Notes: generated from the sequence alone by a model not told the origin. A stretch of DNA of 64,000 nucleotides from Sphingobacterium sp. N143 (GCF_030325625.1 NZ_JACAIS010000014.1:1-64000), one strand, 5' to 3'. Positions 26,580 to 36,290 are shown, numbered from the stretch's first letter. Translations and numbers: made by a program.

Positions 26580-27472
26580 TTAATCTGATTTTGATATTGA
26601 CTAAATAACACCTTGTACTGATTAAAATCAGATTCGGCCAATTCAAACTGTCCAAACCAGACATAATCAAAGATCCTCGTACAGTCCATAAATCCCTGAC
26701 GAAGGTTTTCATCCCGGATCTCCTGAGCAAATTCTGCGTTCGTCTTACTATGCTTCCATTTAACATATCCGGCATGGGCCAGCTTTTGAATATTGAGCAA
26801 TTGCAGGTAACGGATGCTCAAAGCATAATTTTTTTGCACCATTGCATCCTGAATATACGGATCCAGATTGCTGTTCATTAAATTTCTTTCTACATAAGCC
26901 AATGTGTCCAGTTCGTCCTCTTCTTGATCATGTTTGATAAAGTATTGTTTCTTATTATATAAGACCTTATACAGGATAAAAGCTAAAGCAATTAATGCTA
27001 AGAAAGCAAATAAATAACCGAACTCCTCTCTAAATTTATATGGATTATCAGGCATCATGCTACTTAACCAATCTGTAAGCCGTGAAAAGATACGCTGCAA
27101 TACCCCTACCTTGTCCTTAATATTCTCGGAATATACAAAATCATCATGCTCATACCGGTTAATAATATGCTCAAATGAATCCGTTTTGAATGGTCTTTGC
27201 GCGCTGTATTTAGGGATAGAATCAAACAAATTTGGATCCCAAAGGTCAATTTTAGCGTCCTCCTCGGCTGCCGCGGTCTTCATCGTAACAGCCGAATCAG
27301 TCAACGCTGAATCTGCGGCTTCACTTGCGGAATCCAATATTGCCATCACAGAGTCTACAGGAATGGTTGTTGAATCGGCAGTAGTAAGTTCAGCCTCCCG
27401 GTCCCTAGGTTTAGGATCACAGGCGGCAATGAGGATACATACGAAGAAAAAAAAGAATACCCACTTATGCAT
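26576..27472 (-). CDS. DUF4129-type lipoprotein/membrane protein
   Basis: A 298-residue protein from the ATG at 27472, chosen because it yields a lipoprotein signal (MHKWVFFFFFVCILIAAC, cysteine 18). An Ala/Ser/Asp-rich stretch follows, then a membrane helix near residue 150 and a C-terminal DUF4129-like region with YAQEIRDENLRQGF-like and FDYVWFGQFELAESDFNQYK segments. DUF4129 domains are common in MoxR clusters and in transglutaminase-like proteins. Overlap with neighbours is 4-8 nt. Confidence 0.8.
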   Translation of the reverse strand: MHKWVFFFFFVCILIAACDPKPRDREAELTTADSTTIPVDSVMAILDSASEAADSALTDSAVTMKTAAAEEDAKIDLWDPNLFDSIPKYSAQRPFKTDSFEHIINRYEHDDFVYSENIKDKVGVLQRIFSRLTDWLSSMMPDNPYKFREEFGYLFAFLALIALAFILYKVLYNKKQYFIKHDQEEDELDTLAYVERNLMNSNLDPYIQDAMVQKNYALSIRYLQLLNIQKLAHAGYVKWKHSKTNAEFAQEIRDENLRQGFMDCTRIFDYVWFGQFELAESDFNQYKVLFSQYQNQIK

Positions 27473-28376
27473 CTGGCCCTCCGATCCGATCAATCATACC
27501 ATATATACGTTCACCAAATTTTAAGTCTTTAGCAGTTTCATAAATGATACCATTAGCCAAAACACCGGCCATATACAAAAACAAGGTAAATAGCGTAACG
27601 AACATACCACCTAATGTCATCAATAATTTCCCCCATGACGAATCAAAAAAAGCAGCATCCATGCCCAAGAAATTATATGATATCAAAGAAATAATAATCA
27701 GGGGAACAATCGAAATCATCATCACGGCCATCTGAAAGATAAAATTAACAATATATGTCGCCACACCATATTGGATCAGCTTCTTACTGAGCATGACATA
27801 CGCATCGGTAAAACAGCTCCCCAGATCGGAATATCCCTCCCGGTAGAACAAAAAGGAACTGAACAGCCAGATCCCGACCATGGCGATCAAGATGCCTATG
27901 GCAAAGCTCCCGACAAAGGGAATAAAAGCACTGATCACGGTCACAATCATAAGCGGTATAAAAATGACAATCAGCGCTAAAACCATGGCAAGTAAGAACA
28001 TAAAATATCGTCCCAGGTTTGCTCTAAAATTTTGAAGCACCTCCTTTCCCGTGAAAGCAATATTTTTCCGTTCTTTTAGCAACAGAAAATACTCAATAGA
28101 AATACCGTATACATATAAACCCAACGCAATCAATGCTAAAATCAGCAATGCGCCCCATGTAAACCCATCAATATCTTCAAAAGAACTGCTGTTTGCAGAA
28201 AAAGTAATTTTTGTCGACAGAAAATAGTAGACCAGTGCGATCCCGGCCAATGGCAATGCGGACAGGCCAAATACGGTTGTCACAAAATGTTTATAGATCA
28301 ATTTAAACAGATCAATAAAACTTTGGACAAAGTCCCCTACCTTTCGTTCTTTCTGAAATTCAAAATCTACTTCCAT
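27465..28376 (-). CDS. Multi-pass membrane protein of the MoxR cluster
   Basis: A 303-residue protein with about six hydrophobic helices and no catalytic motif that I recognise. The general look is of the DUF4013/glycerophosphodiester-phosphodiesterase membrane-domain type often found next to SpoIIM and RDD genes. It overlaps SpoIIM by 10 nt and the DUF4129 gene by 8 nt, so it belongs to the operon. Probably a scaffold or channel part of an envelope complex; that is inference. Confidence 0.75.
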   Translation of the reverse strand: MEVDFEFQKERKVGDFVQSFIDLFKLIYKHFVTTVFGLSALPLAGIALVYYFLSTKITFSANSSSFEDIDGFTWGALLILALIALGLYVYGISIEYFLLLKERKNIAFTGKEVLQNFRANLGRYFMFLLAMVLALIVIFIPLMIVTVISAFIPFVGSFAIGILIAMVGIWLFSSFLFYREGYSDLGSCFTDAYVMLSKKLIQYGVATYIVNFIFQMAVMMISIVPLIIISLISYNFLGMDAAFFDSSWGKLLMTLGGMFVTLFTLFLYMAGVLANGIIYETAKDLKFGERIYGMIDRIGGPDA

Positions 28377-29329
28377 TGAAATCGTTTTGCTAATCGATAA
28401 GGGTTAATAATATAAACATATAAAATAGCCATCAAAGATAGCAGGATAATCAGCAGGCATAACCATATGGACACATTATAATATCTTGTTACAAAACCTT
28501 CCAAGGTACCCGCAATGATAAAAAAAGGAATGGTACTGACCAATACTTTCATCGCGGTCTTTGCCGTATGGACAAACGAGGCCATACGAGTGTAAGACCT
28601 GGGAAACAAAATGCTGTTGCCAATGGCCAGGCCGCAGCCTCCGGCGACAATAATCACAGCTATTTCGATCGTTCCGTGGATCCATACTGCTGACATCGCC
28701 TTCCCCATCACGCCATACTGAAAAAATAGCTGATGGAATGCTCCCAGCATGATGCCATTGCTGAACAGAACATAGCCTGTTCCGATACTCAAGAATAGTC
28801 CAAATGCGAAAGCCATAAAGGCAACACGGACATTATTAATCGTGATCCAGATTGCTGACCCAACATTACTTCCTTTACCATATACTGCCGCGGGGTCACC
28901 TTTCTTAATACTTTCTATCGTTGCATCAACATAAGAATCTCCCAAAATCAGCCGGATAAAATCAAGGTCGTACATGGCGGATAAAAAGCCAATGGCCGAG
29001 GCCAGGATAAAGATCAAAAGTGAGTAGAGCATTGGTCTACGGATGGACCATATTGCCTGTGGAATCTCTTCGTTAATAAAGGATTTAAATCTATTATTGG
29101 AAGCTTTCTGGTCCTTGTAGATCATTTGATGTGCTGTAACAGCCAGTTCATTCAAGTAAGCACGGACCTTACTTTCAGGATAAAAAGTTTGTGCATAAGC
29201 CAGATCATTGGTCAGTTCAATATAATTTGATGCCAGCTCATCCGGATCCACTTCCGTGTTAATTGATAAATTATTTTCAATTAACGTCCATTTTTCTTTA
29301 TTTCGTTCTACAAATGATGCTTCTCTCAT
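28367..29329 (-). CDS. SpoIIM-like stage II sporulation M family membrane protein
   Basis: First gene of the minus-strand operon. The 320-residue protein has a soluble N-terminal part of about 100 residues, then five or six membrane helices with the SpoIIM-type segments NNVRVAFMAFAFGLFLSIGT and WIHGTIEIAVIIVAGGCGL. In firmicutes SpoIIM is a septal peptidoglycan-remodelling factor. Outside spore formers the family occurs with RDD and MoxR genes and its job is unknown. Confidence 0.87.
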   Translation of the reverse strand: MREASFVERNKEKWTLIENNLSINTEVDPDELASNYIELTNDLAYAQTFYPESKVRAYLNELAVTAHQMIYKDQKASNNRFKSFINEEIPQAIWSIRRPMLYSLLIFILASAIGFLSAMYDLDFIRLILGDSYVDATIESIKKGDPAAVYGKGSNVGSAIWITINNVRVAFMAFAFGLFLSIGTGYVLFSNGIMLGAFHQLFFQYGVMGKAMSAVWIHGTIEIAVIIVAGGCGLAIGNSILFPRSYTRMASFVHTAKTAMKVLVSTIPFFIIAGTLEGFVTRYYNVSIWLCLLIILLSLMAILYVYIINPYRLAKRFQWK

Positions 29330-29444
29330 TAATTTTTTAACTGGCTAAACCAAATATATGAAATATCCACGATTGGAAAGCACAAACAGGGATGAAAATA
29401 ACCTGGATATACCGTACGGCCATTGAAAGACAAATAATTGACAT

Positions 29445-30176
29445 ATGAACAAGCTTGAGATAAATACTGCACAAAATGTAAAGATCGAATATAACCTGGC
29501 CAGCCTGGGTTCAAGAATGATCGCATTCGCAATAGATTATTTTATTATCGTCTGTTATTTCTTCTTTTGTATGTTCCTTGTGGATGCATTGCATGTGACG
29601 AGTGGAGATCCCTACCTTTTCTATGGTATTGTCATGGGCATGACCCTACCAGCATTTTTTTATACCTTAATCACTGAAACTGCTTTTGGCGGACAGACGA
29701 TCGGGAAGAAAGTCATGAAGATAAAAGTGGTAAAGCTCGACGGATCCCGGGCCAATTTTTATCAGTATCTATCCCGCTGGAGCCTCTCGATTGTGGATAT
29801 TTGGATGACCATGGGTGGGATTGCCATTACCGCAATTGTTTTATCCAAGAATGGCCAACGCATTGGAGATATCGCCGGCGAGACTTCAGTCATCAGCCTG
29901 AAACCCGGATTAAAACTGAACGATACCATTTATGAGGAAACTTTTGAAAATCACCCGATTTTATTTCCTCAGGTCATCAAGTTGAGCGACCAAGATGCCA
30001 ACACCATCAAGGAAGTGTATCAGACCGCTTTCGACAGAAAAGATGTCGGCATCTTAACAGCCTTAGTCCAACGCCTGGAAACGGTGATGGAAGTCAAACA
30101 TCCTGAGAAAATGACCCCCAACGACTTTGTCTTGCAGGTCATGAAAGACCATTACAGCATGTTCAAAGACAAATAA
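29445..30176 (+). CDS. RDD family membrane protein
   Basis: A 243-residue protein, divergent from the SpoIIM-led operon. The RDD domain is visible as SLGSRMIAFAIDYFIIVCYF near residues 21-40 (with the Arg and Asp of the name) and GGQTIGKKVMKIKVVKLDG near residue 84, with three to four membrane helices. A C-terminal cytoplasmic tail of about 90 residues follows. RDD genes beside SpoIIM and MoxR are a recurrent arrangement in Bacteroidota, so I count it as part of the same system. Confidence 0.88.
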   Translation: MNKLEINTAQNVKIEYNLASLGSRMIAFAIDYFIIVCYFFFCMFLVDALHVTSGDPYLFYGIVMGMTLPAFFYTLITETAFGGQTIGKKVMKIKVVKLDGSRANFYQYLSRWSLSIVDIWMTMGGIAITAIVLSKNGQRIGDIAGETSVISLKPGLKLNDTIYEETFENHPILFPQVIKLSDQDANTIKEVYQTAFDRKDVGILTALVQRLETVMEVKHPEKMTPNDFVLQVMKDHYSMFKDK

Positions 30177-30218
30177 GATAAGACCGAAAACAGCGCCGTT
30201 GGAAAAATTTTGAGCAAC

Positions 30219-30247
30219 AAAAAAAGGAACCTAAGGTTCCTTTTTTT
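30219..30247. terminator. Bidirectional terminator between the RDD gene and fabD
   Basis: AAAAAAAGGAACC (30219-30231) and GGTTCCTTTTTTT (30235-30247) form a symmetrical hairpin with a 3-6 nt loop and T runs on both strands. It serves the two convergent genes. Confidence 0.92.
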
Positions 30248-30265
30248 ATCAAGTCAATCCTAATT

Positions 30266-31156
30266 TTACGCGTTCACAACCGCAGCTGAGGTCTGCACCT
30301 GACGGTCCACCTTTTTGACCAATCCTTGCAAAACATTCCCCGGACCAACCTCAACAAATGCCGTTGCACCATCTGCCAGCATATTTTGTACGGTTTGCGT
30401 CCAGCGGACAGCTCCTGTCAATTGGGCAATCAGATTTTGCTTAATGACTGCCGGATCTGTTTGCGGCTTTGCATCGACATTCTGATAGATCGGACATCTT
30501 GGCGCAAGAATATCCACAGCTTCGATAGCAGCCTGTAATTCTACCTTGGCAGATTCCATCAATGGAGAGTGAAAAGCTCCGCCAACATTTAATTTTAATG
30601 CTCTTTTTGCCCCGGCTTCAGTCAACAATGCGCAGGCTTTATCTACTCCCGCAATGGATCCTGAAATCACCAATTGTCCAGGACAATTGTAGTTTGCAGC
30701 AACAACTACATCCTCCACCTGAGCACATATTTCTTCCACAACAGCATCTTCCAGACCCAATATTGCTGCCATGGTTGAAGGTTGTAGCTCACAAGCTTTT
30801 TGCATGGCATTAGCACGTTGTGACACCAATTTTAAACCATCTTCAAAACTTAGCGCACCAGCGGAAACCAAAGCGGAGAACTCTCCTAACGAATGGCCTG
30901 CCACCATGTCTGGCTGGAAAGATTCACCTAAAGCCTTCGCCAAAATAACTGAATGCAAGAAAATGGCAGGTTGTGTAACCTTCGTTTGTTTCAGTTCTTC
31001 ATCCGTGCCCGAAAACATAATATCCGTGATACGAAACCCCAGAATATCATTCGCCTGTTCGAACAAAGCTTTTGTTTCTTCATTTAAATTATATAGGTCT
31101 TGCCCCATTCCAACAAATTGGGCTCCCTGACCAGGAAATACATATGCTGTTTTCAT
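30266..31156 (-). CDS. fabD: Malonyl-CoA:ACP transacylase
   Basis: Loads malonyl groups onto acyl carrier protein for fatty-acid synthesis. The 296-residue protein has the oxyanion motif FPGQGAQFVGMG at the N-terminus, the nucleophile elbow GHSLGEFSAL (serine 89) and the catalytic histidine in GGAFHSPLM near residue 195. The gene stands alone here, not with other fab genes, and has a well-matched promoter about 100 nt upstream (31264-31294). Confidence 0.96.
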   Translation of the reverse strand: MKTAYVFPGQGAQFVGMGQDLYNLNEETKALFEQANDILGFRITDIMFSGTDEELKQTKVTQPAIFLHSVILAKALGESFQPDMVAGHSLGEFSALVSAGALSFEDGLKLVSQRANAMQKACELQPSTMAAILGLEDAVVEEICAQVEDVVVAANYNCPGQLVISGSIAGVDKACALLTEAGAKRALKLNVGGAFHSPLMESAKVELQAAIEAVDILAPRCPIYQNVDAKPQTDPAVIKQNLIAQLTGAVRWTQTVQNMLADGATAFVEVGPGNVLQGLVKKVDRQVQTSAAVVNA

Positions 31157-31263
31157 AAGTAAATAATTTATCTTTTAGTGGTTGTATGAAATATCCAGCT
31201 CAGTGTCATCAGTTTCTGTTTTTTGAACAGGGATATTTCATATTGTAAACATTACTGTAACCG

Positions 31264-31294
31264 CAAACTTAGATAAATTGCTCTTGATATGCAA
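31264..31294 (-). promoter_or_regulatory. fabD promoter
   Basis: On the minus strand a TTG (31294-31292) and TAAGTTTG (31271-31264), a perfect TANNTTTG, are separated by 20 nt. The sequence directly before the -7 is AATTTATC, shared with three other promoters in this window (39432, 40662, 42566). The predicted leader is about 100 nt. Confidence 0.75.
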
Positions 31295-31422
31295 TATAAT
31301 TGCACTCCATCCCGGAATTTATTCGTTTCCTTCATCGATTAAACATTCAAACAGGACGTTTGCCTGCTCGGGTCTGTCTACGTCAAAAACTTCGAAAACG
31401 GAGCTAACGACACCACTGGAAA

Positions 31423-32652
31423 TTAATCCTCAGGAATAAAACTCAAGGACAGCATTTTTCTGGGATCAAACACATCCTGAGCAATGGTCAATAAATGATC
31501 CGGTTCCAGGAGCTGAATTTTTTCAATAACCTCTTCAAGTAAAACAACACGGTCATAATCCATCACATTTTTGGCTGCTGAGATGATCATGCTCATCCGG
31601 TTTTCCTCCGTTAGGGCGATCTGACCAATAAACTTCTGTTTGGCTTTCTTCAACTTAGCATCCGACAAAGGTTGTTGGCACATGTTGGACAGTTCCTTAA
31701 ATACCAGTTTTTTTGCTTTTGCAACTTTCTCCTCATCTGTCCCCAGATAGATACTAAAAAGCCCTGTATCAGAAAAAATCGTATAATTAGACTCAATGGT
31801 ATAGGCAATACCATACTTCTCGCGAATAGACAGGTTCAAAATAGATCCCATACCCATACCGCCCAGCATATTATTGAGAAGAAGCAGACCTGTTTTACGT
31901 TCGTCACGGTAGTCATATGCCAATGAGCCCAACATATAATGCACCTGATTAATCGGTTTGGCAATCTCCACATGTTGCTCCACAATTGGTTTTACATCAT
32001 TTCTGGAACGTTTTGCATGATTTGAAGCGACCTCACCAAAGACCTTATATAACAATCGTTCAACCTCCTTCAGCCTGTAATTGCCCGTAATTCCGATAAC
32101 CATTTCATGGGTATTGTAATTGGACTTCATAAAATCCTGTATATCACCCTTCTGCAATGCAACAAGCTGCTCTTCCAGGCCTAAAATATTATGGCCCAAA
32201 CCGGATCCCCTAAATACCAGGTCTTCAAAATCGTCGACTATGGACTCTTCTGGGCTATCCAGATAAGAGGCCATCTCATCCACAATAACCGATTTTTCTT
32301 TTTCCATTTCAACTTCTGGAAAAGTAGAATGGAAAAAAATGTCCTCAAAGAGATCCAAGGCCCGGCCTAAATAAGGCTGTAATATAGAGGCATGCACACA
32401 GGTATATTCCTTGGTGGTGTAAGCATTTAGATCCCCACCGACAGATTCCAGGTGATTGATAATTTGTTGCGTCGATCGTCGTTCAGTACGCTTGAATAGA
32501 AGGTGTTCAATAAAATGGGCCACCCCAAACTTACCTGCTTTCTCATCACGGGAACCGGCATTAATAACCATGCACACATGGGTAATCGGTAGATTTTGAT
32601 ATTGGAACACCACACGGATTCCGTTTGACAATCTAATAATTTCGTACTCCAT
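31423..32652 (-). CDS. M16 family zinc metallopeptidase
   Basis: Processing-peptidase-like enzyme of the pitrilysin/insulinase family, 409 residues. The inverted zinc motif is HFIEH at residues 46-50 with the more distal glutamate in the EKSVIVDEM region, as needed for catalysis. The second, non-catalytic half-domain is present (GSLAYDYRDERKTGLLLLNN, then GLFSIYLGTDEEK). No signal peptide is seen, so it is probably cytoplasmic. It follows a GNAT gene by 18 nt. Confidence 0.92.
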   Translation of the reverse strand: MEYEIIRLSNGIRVVFQYQNLPITHVCMVINAGSRDEKAGKFGVAHFIEHLLFKRTERRSTQQIINHLESVGGDLNAYTTKEYTCVHASILQPYLGRALDLFEDIFFHSTFPEVEMEKEKSVIVDEMASYLDSPEESIVDDFEDLVFRGSGLGHNILGLEEQLVALQKGDIQDFMKSNYNTHEMVIGITGNYRLKEVERLLYKVFGEVASNHAKRSRNDVKPIVEQHVEIAKPINQVHYMLGSLAYDYRDERKTGLLLLNNMLGGMGMGSILNLSIREKYGIAYTIESNYTIFSDTGLFSIYLGTDEEKVAKAKKLVFKELSNMCQQPLSDAKLKKAKQKFIGQIALTEENRMSMIISAAKNVMDYDRVVLLEEVIEKIQLLEPDHLLTIAQDVFDPRKMLSLSFIPED

Positions 32653-32670
32653 TCAGTCTACGGGATTTCT

Positions 32671-33117
32671 TTAATTGATATGTTTGCGCATAAATCTGCG
32701 CGGATGAAAACTGAAACCATTCTTCTCATACAGATGAATGGCAGGTTTATTATGCTGCTCTACTTCTAGTAGGATCAATTTGCACTGTTTTGACTCCAAA
32801 AATGAGTTTGCAAACTCTACCGCTAGCTTTCCGGCTCCTTTTCCACGGGCGTTTTCATGGATAAAAAGTTCATCCAGAAGTCCCACCAGCCCTTTAAATT
32901 CAAAACTAAAAAAATAGACAACGATCATATACCCCAGCACATCTGCGCCTTCCCGGATTAACCATGCCTGTCCAAGCTGAGGATCGCTGACAAAATGATG
33001 AAAGTTTTCTACCGTTGTATCATGATCTATATCATACCCATCGATCGCATAAAATTCCTCCATCATCGCTGCAATAACCGGAATATCCTGGATGGCCAGT
33101 TCTTCAAACTTGATCAT
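32671..33117 (-). CDS. GNAT family N-acetyltransferase
   Basis: A 148-residue acetyltransferase of the GNAT fold. The acetyl-CoA loop is seen as HENARGKGAGKLAVEFA near residues 89-106, with the preceding strand VGLLDELFI and the following motif B-like LILLEVEQHNKPAIHLYEKNGF. The substrate is unknown. It is likely co-transcribed with the downstream M16 peptidase. Confidence 0.9.
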   Translation of the reverse strand: MIKFEELAIQDIPVIAAMMEEFYAIDGYDIDHDTTVENFHHFVSDPQLGQAWLIREGADVLGYMIVVYFFSFEFKGLVGLLDELFIHENARGKGAGKLAVEFANSFLESKQCKLILLEVEQHNKPAIHLYEKNGFSFHPRRFMRKHIN

Positions 33118-33158
33118 TTTATCTATTTTTTCTGCAAAACTAGGTATTTTTTAATGCA

Positions 33159-33190
33159 AAATGGTCATAGCGAAATCACTATGACCATTT
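33159..33190 (-). terminator. Hairpin downstream of the outer-membrane barrel gene
   Basis: A perfect 12-bp stem, AAATGGTCATAG (33159-33170) with CTATGACCATTT (33179-33190), has an 8-nt loop. On the minus strand it is followed by TTTTGCATT, a weak T tail. It sits 22 nt after the stop of the outer-membrane gene. Confidence 0.75.
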
Positions 33191-33211
33191 GTTCTTTGTA
33201 TATCCCCCATT

Positions 33212-36043
33212 TTACATACGTGGTCTTCTCATTCCTCCATGAGACCTATTATCTTCTTGCGGATTGCCCATGGCAAATTTTTGCAGTTTAAAAGTAAATG
33301 ACAACATGAAGTAACGGCCCAGACGATTGGTCCGGCTATCGGTGATCATTGCTTCAGTCACTGTTTGCGCTATATTGGTCTGTTGATTTAACAAATCGAA
33401 TGCCTGCAGCCTAATCGTTCCCCGTTGATCTTTCAATAGTTTCTGTTCCAGATAGGTATTGATGATAAATGGGTTTGAACTAATGTTATAGCCATTATAA
33501 AAACTTTTTGACAGATCTGCGCCAAAAATAGTCGACTTGGTAATATTGACAGAGCCAATCAGGTTTGGTGTCCAGGAAGAAACATTGGTAGTCCGACCGG
33601 TCAAGGAGTTTTCAGTATGAGTATACTGATATCGAACTCCCGGATTAATTTCCAGATTTTCAGAAGGATTGTACCTAAACATCAGGCCCTGGTTAAAAAT
33701 GATATTCCGGGCAATGTTTTTCTGTCCAATATTATCATCCTTAGTCGTGGAAAGATAACCAATGTTTTTATTGTAAGTCACTCCACCCATCAACATAATA
33801 TTGTAGGTCTTTTCCTTTAATGATTTGCCATAATGATAGAATGAACTGACATTAAATGGTTTATCCGTTGTTTCATTTAAGTACCGTGTTTCAGAAATCA
33901 AGGTAGAGTTGGTCTTCCCTGTCTGATAATCCACCAAATCATCAAAATAACTCTTGTTCAGACTGACAATCTTATTATTCGTCAGACCTGCCCTCACAAA
34001 AGCAAAGAAATTATTTCCTTTTTGAAAATCATTTTTGCGGAAACGGACATTTAACTGATGGCTAAATTCAGGATTTAAAGCAGCATTACCCACGACAATG
34101 CTTGTCCGGTTTGTGCTCATATCAAACGGCAGGATCTGTGTCACCGAAGGTTCATTGGGTGTTCCTGAGTAATTTACAGAAATATTTGCTTGCCGGGAAA
34201 ACTTATATTCAAACCGCGCGATTGGCATCCAGTTCATATTATTGCGATGGATAGGGACTATTAAGCCCGAACTGATCGCTTCGCCCCGCAATTGCGAAGG
34301 CTGTGCAGCCGCTCCAATGGAATAGGTTATTTTATCCCCATTATACAAATAGTTTGCCCCCACTTTATGTGTGGAGAAGGAATAGTCATAATTGTAATCA
34401 AAATTCAATTTAGGATCCTCAGCAATCAGATTACCATCTCTGTCAAAGCCCTGTTGAAAATTAGCATTATCGTATTTATTTTTATTGAAATCATAGGTCA
34501 GTTCCAATCGTCCTTTATCTGAAAGGGGCTCTGTATAATTAAGGGAAGCTCCAGCATTCCAGCTTTTGTTATTTGACTCCAAAATGGTTTTTTCATAAAT
34601 TGAACTCAAACTTGAGTCCGCATTATTTGGGTCTGCCAACAACCTGTCAAGAATCGCATTTTGATCCTTTACTGTCTTTGCATTATTGTAATTCATATTG
34701 ACAAAGACATTTCTGCCTTTATCATTCAATTTACGGTTGTATAACCCGCTGATACCAAAACGTGGAGCAGTAGAATTTGCCAGGGTATTTTGGTCCTGTG
34801 AATTATTGAATGCCGCGGTTCGATAGGTTACCGAATTCGATAAGGTCGTTGCATCCCCATCATCATAACCAAACTGAGGGGATATCTTGATGTAATCCTT
34901 ATCGGTAGGTTTCCATTCCACGTTCGCTTCAAAACGATGGCTTCCACCGATCGTATTTGAATTGGTCAGCACGCTGTCTATTTGTTGGATTTCGGGTAAT
35001 GTATTGTTCTGATATTTCTCCGACAGTGTCGTATTATTGGTGTGGCTATAGCTATAACTTCCATACATTGTCAGCTTCTCGGAGAAATCTTTACGATAGT
35101 TGAGACCTATGGATCCGATTTTAGTCAGGCCATCCGAACCGCCGAACATACCACCCCCACGGCGGCCTCCACCTCCCTGACGCCGGCGTGCTCCGCCCCC
35201 TGTTGTATTAAAATCAAACAAAGGTGCATTGGTATTGTTTAGATTACCCAAAACAGAGATCTGTTCGCCTTCACGCAGCCCCATCCAACTACCTGTTGCC
35301 TGATAACGGTCTTCGGTACCATATCCGGCACGTAATGTCGTGGCATAGCCTTTATTATATTTGGGATCAATCTGAATATTCAGCACTTTCTCCGACTCTC
35401 CGTCTTTATTGCCTGTTATATTGGCCATCTCACCATAATCATCGATGATCTGCATCTTTTGAATGATATTGGCCGGCAAATTCTGTGTTGCGGTCTTTAC
35501 ATCCCCACCAAAAAAATCTTTACCATTAATACGTACCCGCTGGACGGTCTCTCCTTGGGCCGTAACATTCCCATCCTTATCAACCTCGACACCTTGCAGT
35601 TTTTTCAACGCATCCTCAGCGACCGATCCGTCACGCAGTTTAAGATCTTTCATCGTATATTCCAAGGTATCGCCTTTCACCACCACTGTCGGTACACCAT
35701 CCACAACCACTTCCTCCAGCATCTGTGCATTTTGCTGTAAGGTCAGGCTTGGGATCATGTATTTTTCCGTCCCCTCAGGAAAACCAAATTCTTTCTCAAA
35801 ACGTTCAAACCCCAAATTAGACACAATAATCTTAAAAGTATCTGCCTTGATCTTATCAAAGGTGAAAATACCGGCCATATTTGATCCTGTAGTCATGGAA
35901 TCCAGTTTGGAAGTCAATCTGACTGTGGCACCGGCAACAATTCTATTTTTATCATCTTTCAATATTCCCTGCACACTTTTGGTCTGGCCATATGCGGTCC
36001 ACCCCATAAACATGCTTAACAAAAAAAGCACAAAGCCTCTCAT
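33212..36043 (-). CDS. Outer-membrane beta-barrel protein with carboxypeptidase-like N-domain
   Basis: A 943-residue exported protein, signal peptide MRGFVLFLLSMFMGWTAYG, of the TonB-receptor-like OMP_b-brl family. Residues 24-110 form a CarboxypepD_reg-like Ig fold, 110-235 resemble a plug (GVPTVVVKGDTLEYTM, INGKDFFGGDVKTATQNLP), and the rest is a beta-barrel ending in FTFKLQKF. A loop around residues 280-300 and the C-terminus are rich in Gly and Arg (GGGARRRQGGGGRRGGG; HGGMRRPRM). No SusD partner is nearby, so the substrate is unknown. It is a natural client of the TonB system encoded at 13-19 kb. Confidence 0.88.
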   Translation of the reverse strand: MRGFVLFLLSMFMGWTAYGQTKSVQGILKDDKNRIVAGATVRLTSKLDSMTTGSNMAGIFTFDKIKADTFKIIVSNLGFERFEKEFGFPEGTEKYMIPSLTLQQNAQMLEEVVVDGVPTVVVKGDTLEYTMKDLKLRDGSVAEDALKKLQGVEVDKDGNVTAQGETVQRVRINGKDFFGGDVKTATQNLPANIIQKMQIIDDYGEMANITGNKDGESEKVLNIQIDPKYNKGYATTLRAGYGTEDRYQATGSWMGLREGEQISVLGNLNNTNAPLFDFNTTGGGARRRQGGGGRRGGGMFGGSDGLTKIGSIGLNYRKDFSEKLTMYGSYSYSHTNNTTLSEKYQNNTLPEIQQIDSVLTNSNTIGGSHRFEANVEWKPTDKDYIKISPQFGYDDGDATTLSNSVTYRTAAFNNSQDQNTLANSTAPRFGISGLYNRKLNDKGRNVFVNMNYNNAKTVKDQNAILDRLLADPNNADSSLSSIYEKTILESNNKSWNAGASLNYTEPLSDKGRLELTYDFNKNKYDNANFQQGFDRDGNLIAEDPKLNFDYNYDYSFSTHKVGANYLYNGDKITYSIGAAAQPSQLRGEAISSGLIVPIHRNNMNWMPIARFEYKFSRQANISVNYSGTPNEPSVTQILPFDMSTNRTSIVVGNAALNPEFSHQLNVRFRKNDFQKGNNFFAFVRAGLTNNKIVSLNKSYFDDLVDYQTGKTNSTLISETRYLNETTDKPFNVSSFYHYGKSLKEKTYNIMLMGGVTYNKNIGYLSTTKDDNIGQKNIARNIIFNQGLMFRYNPSENLEINPGVRYQYTHTENSLTGRTTNVSSWTPNLIGSVNITKSTIFGADLSKSFYNGYNISSNPFIINTYLEQKLLKDQRGTIRLQAFDLLNQQTNIAQTVTEAMITDSRTNRLGRYFMLSFTFKLQKFAMGNPQEDNRSHGGMRRPRM

Positions 36044-36262
36044 AATATTTATTTTTATATTTCTATAGTTGACAAATCTTTGACCGAATAGCGCTACTTA
36101 AGTTTAACTATACGCGAACAAATTCACCATCTCGCTTATACCCAGACCTATTCGCAGACAAACTATCCAAAATCTTTACAAAAGAAGATATTATTAGTGT
36201 TAATTAGTGTAAATGGGTAATTTTCACATAGAAGTTACAATGGATAACTCTAAATTTATTTG

Positions 36263-36270
36263 TACTTTCG
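36263..36270 (+). promoter_or_regulatory. Likely -7 element of the rnhB promoter
   Basis: TACTTTCG is one base off TANNTTTG and lies 20 nt before the ATG at 36291. It supports that start, because the alternative upstream ATG at 36213 would lie before the transcript. Confidence 0.4.
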
Positions 36271-36290
36271 TTTATTTTACGAGACTAAAT

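Noticed and set aside
35463..36068. A 201-codon plus-strand open frame
   Set aside because: Antisense to the outer-membrane barrel gene, rich in Ser and Phe with no domain; a shadow frame.
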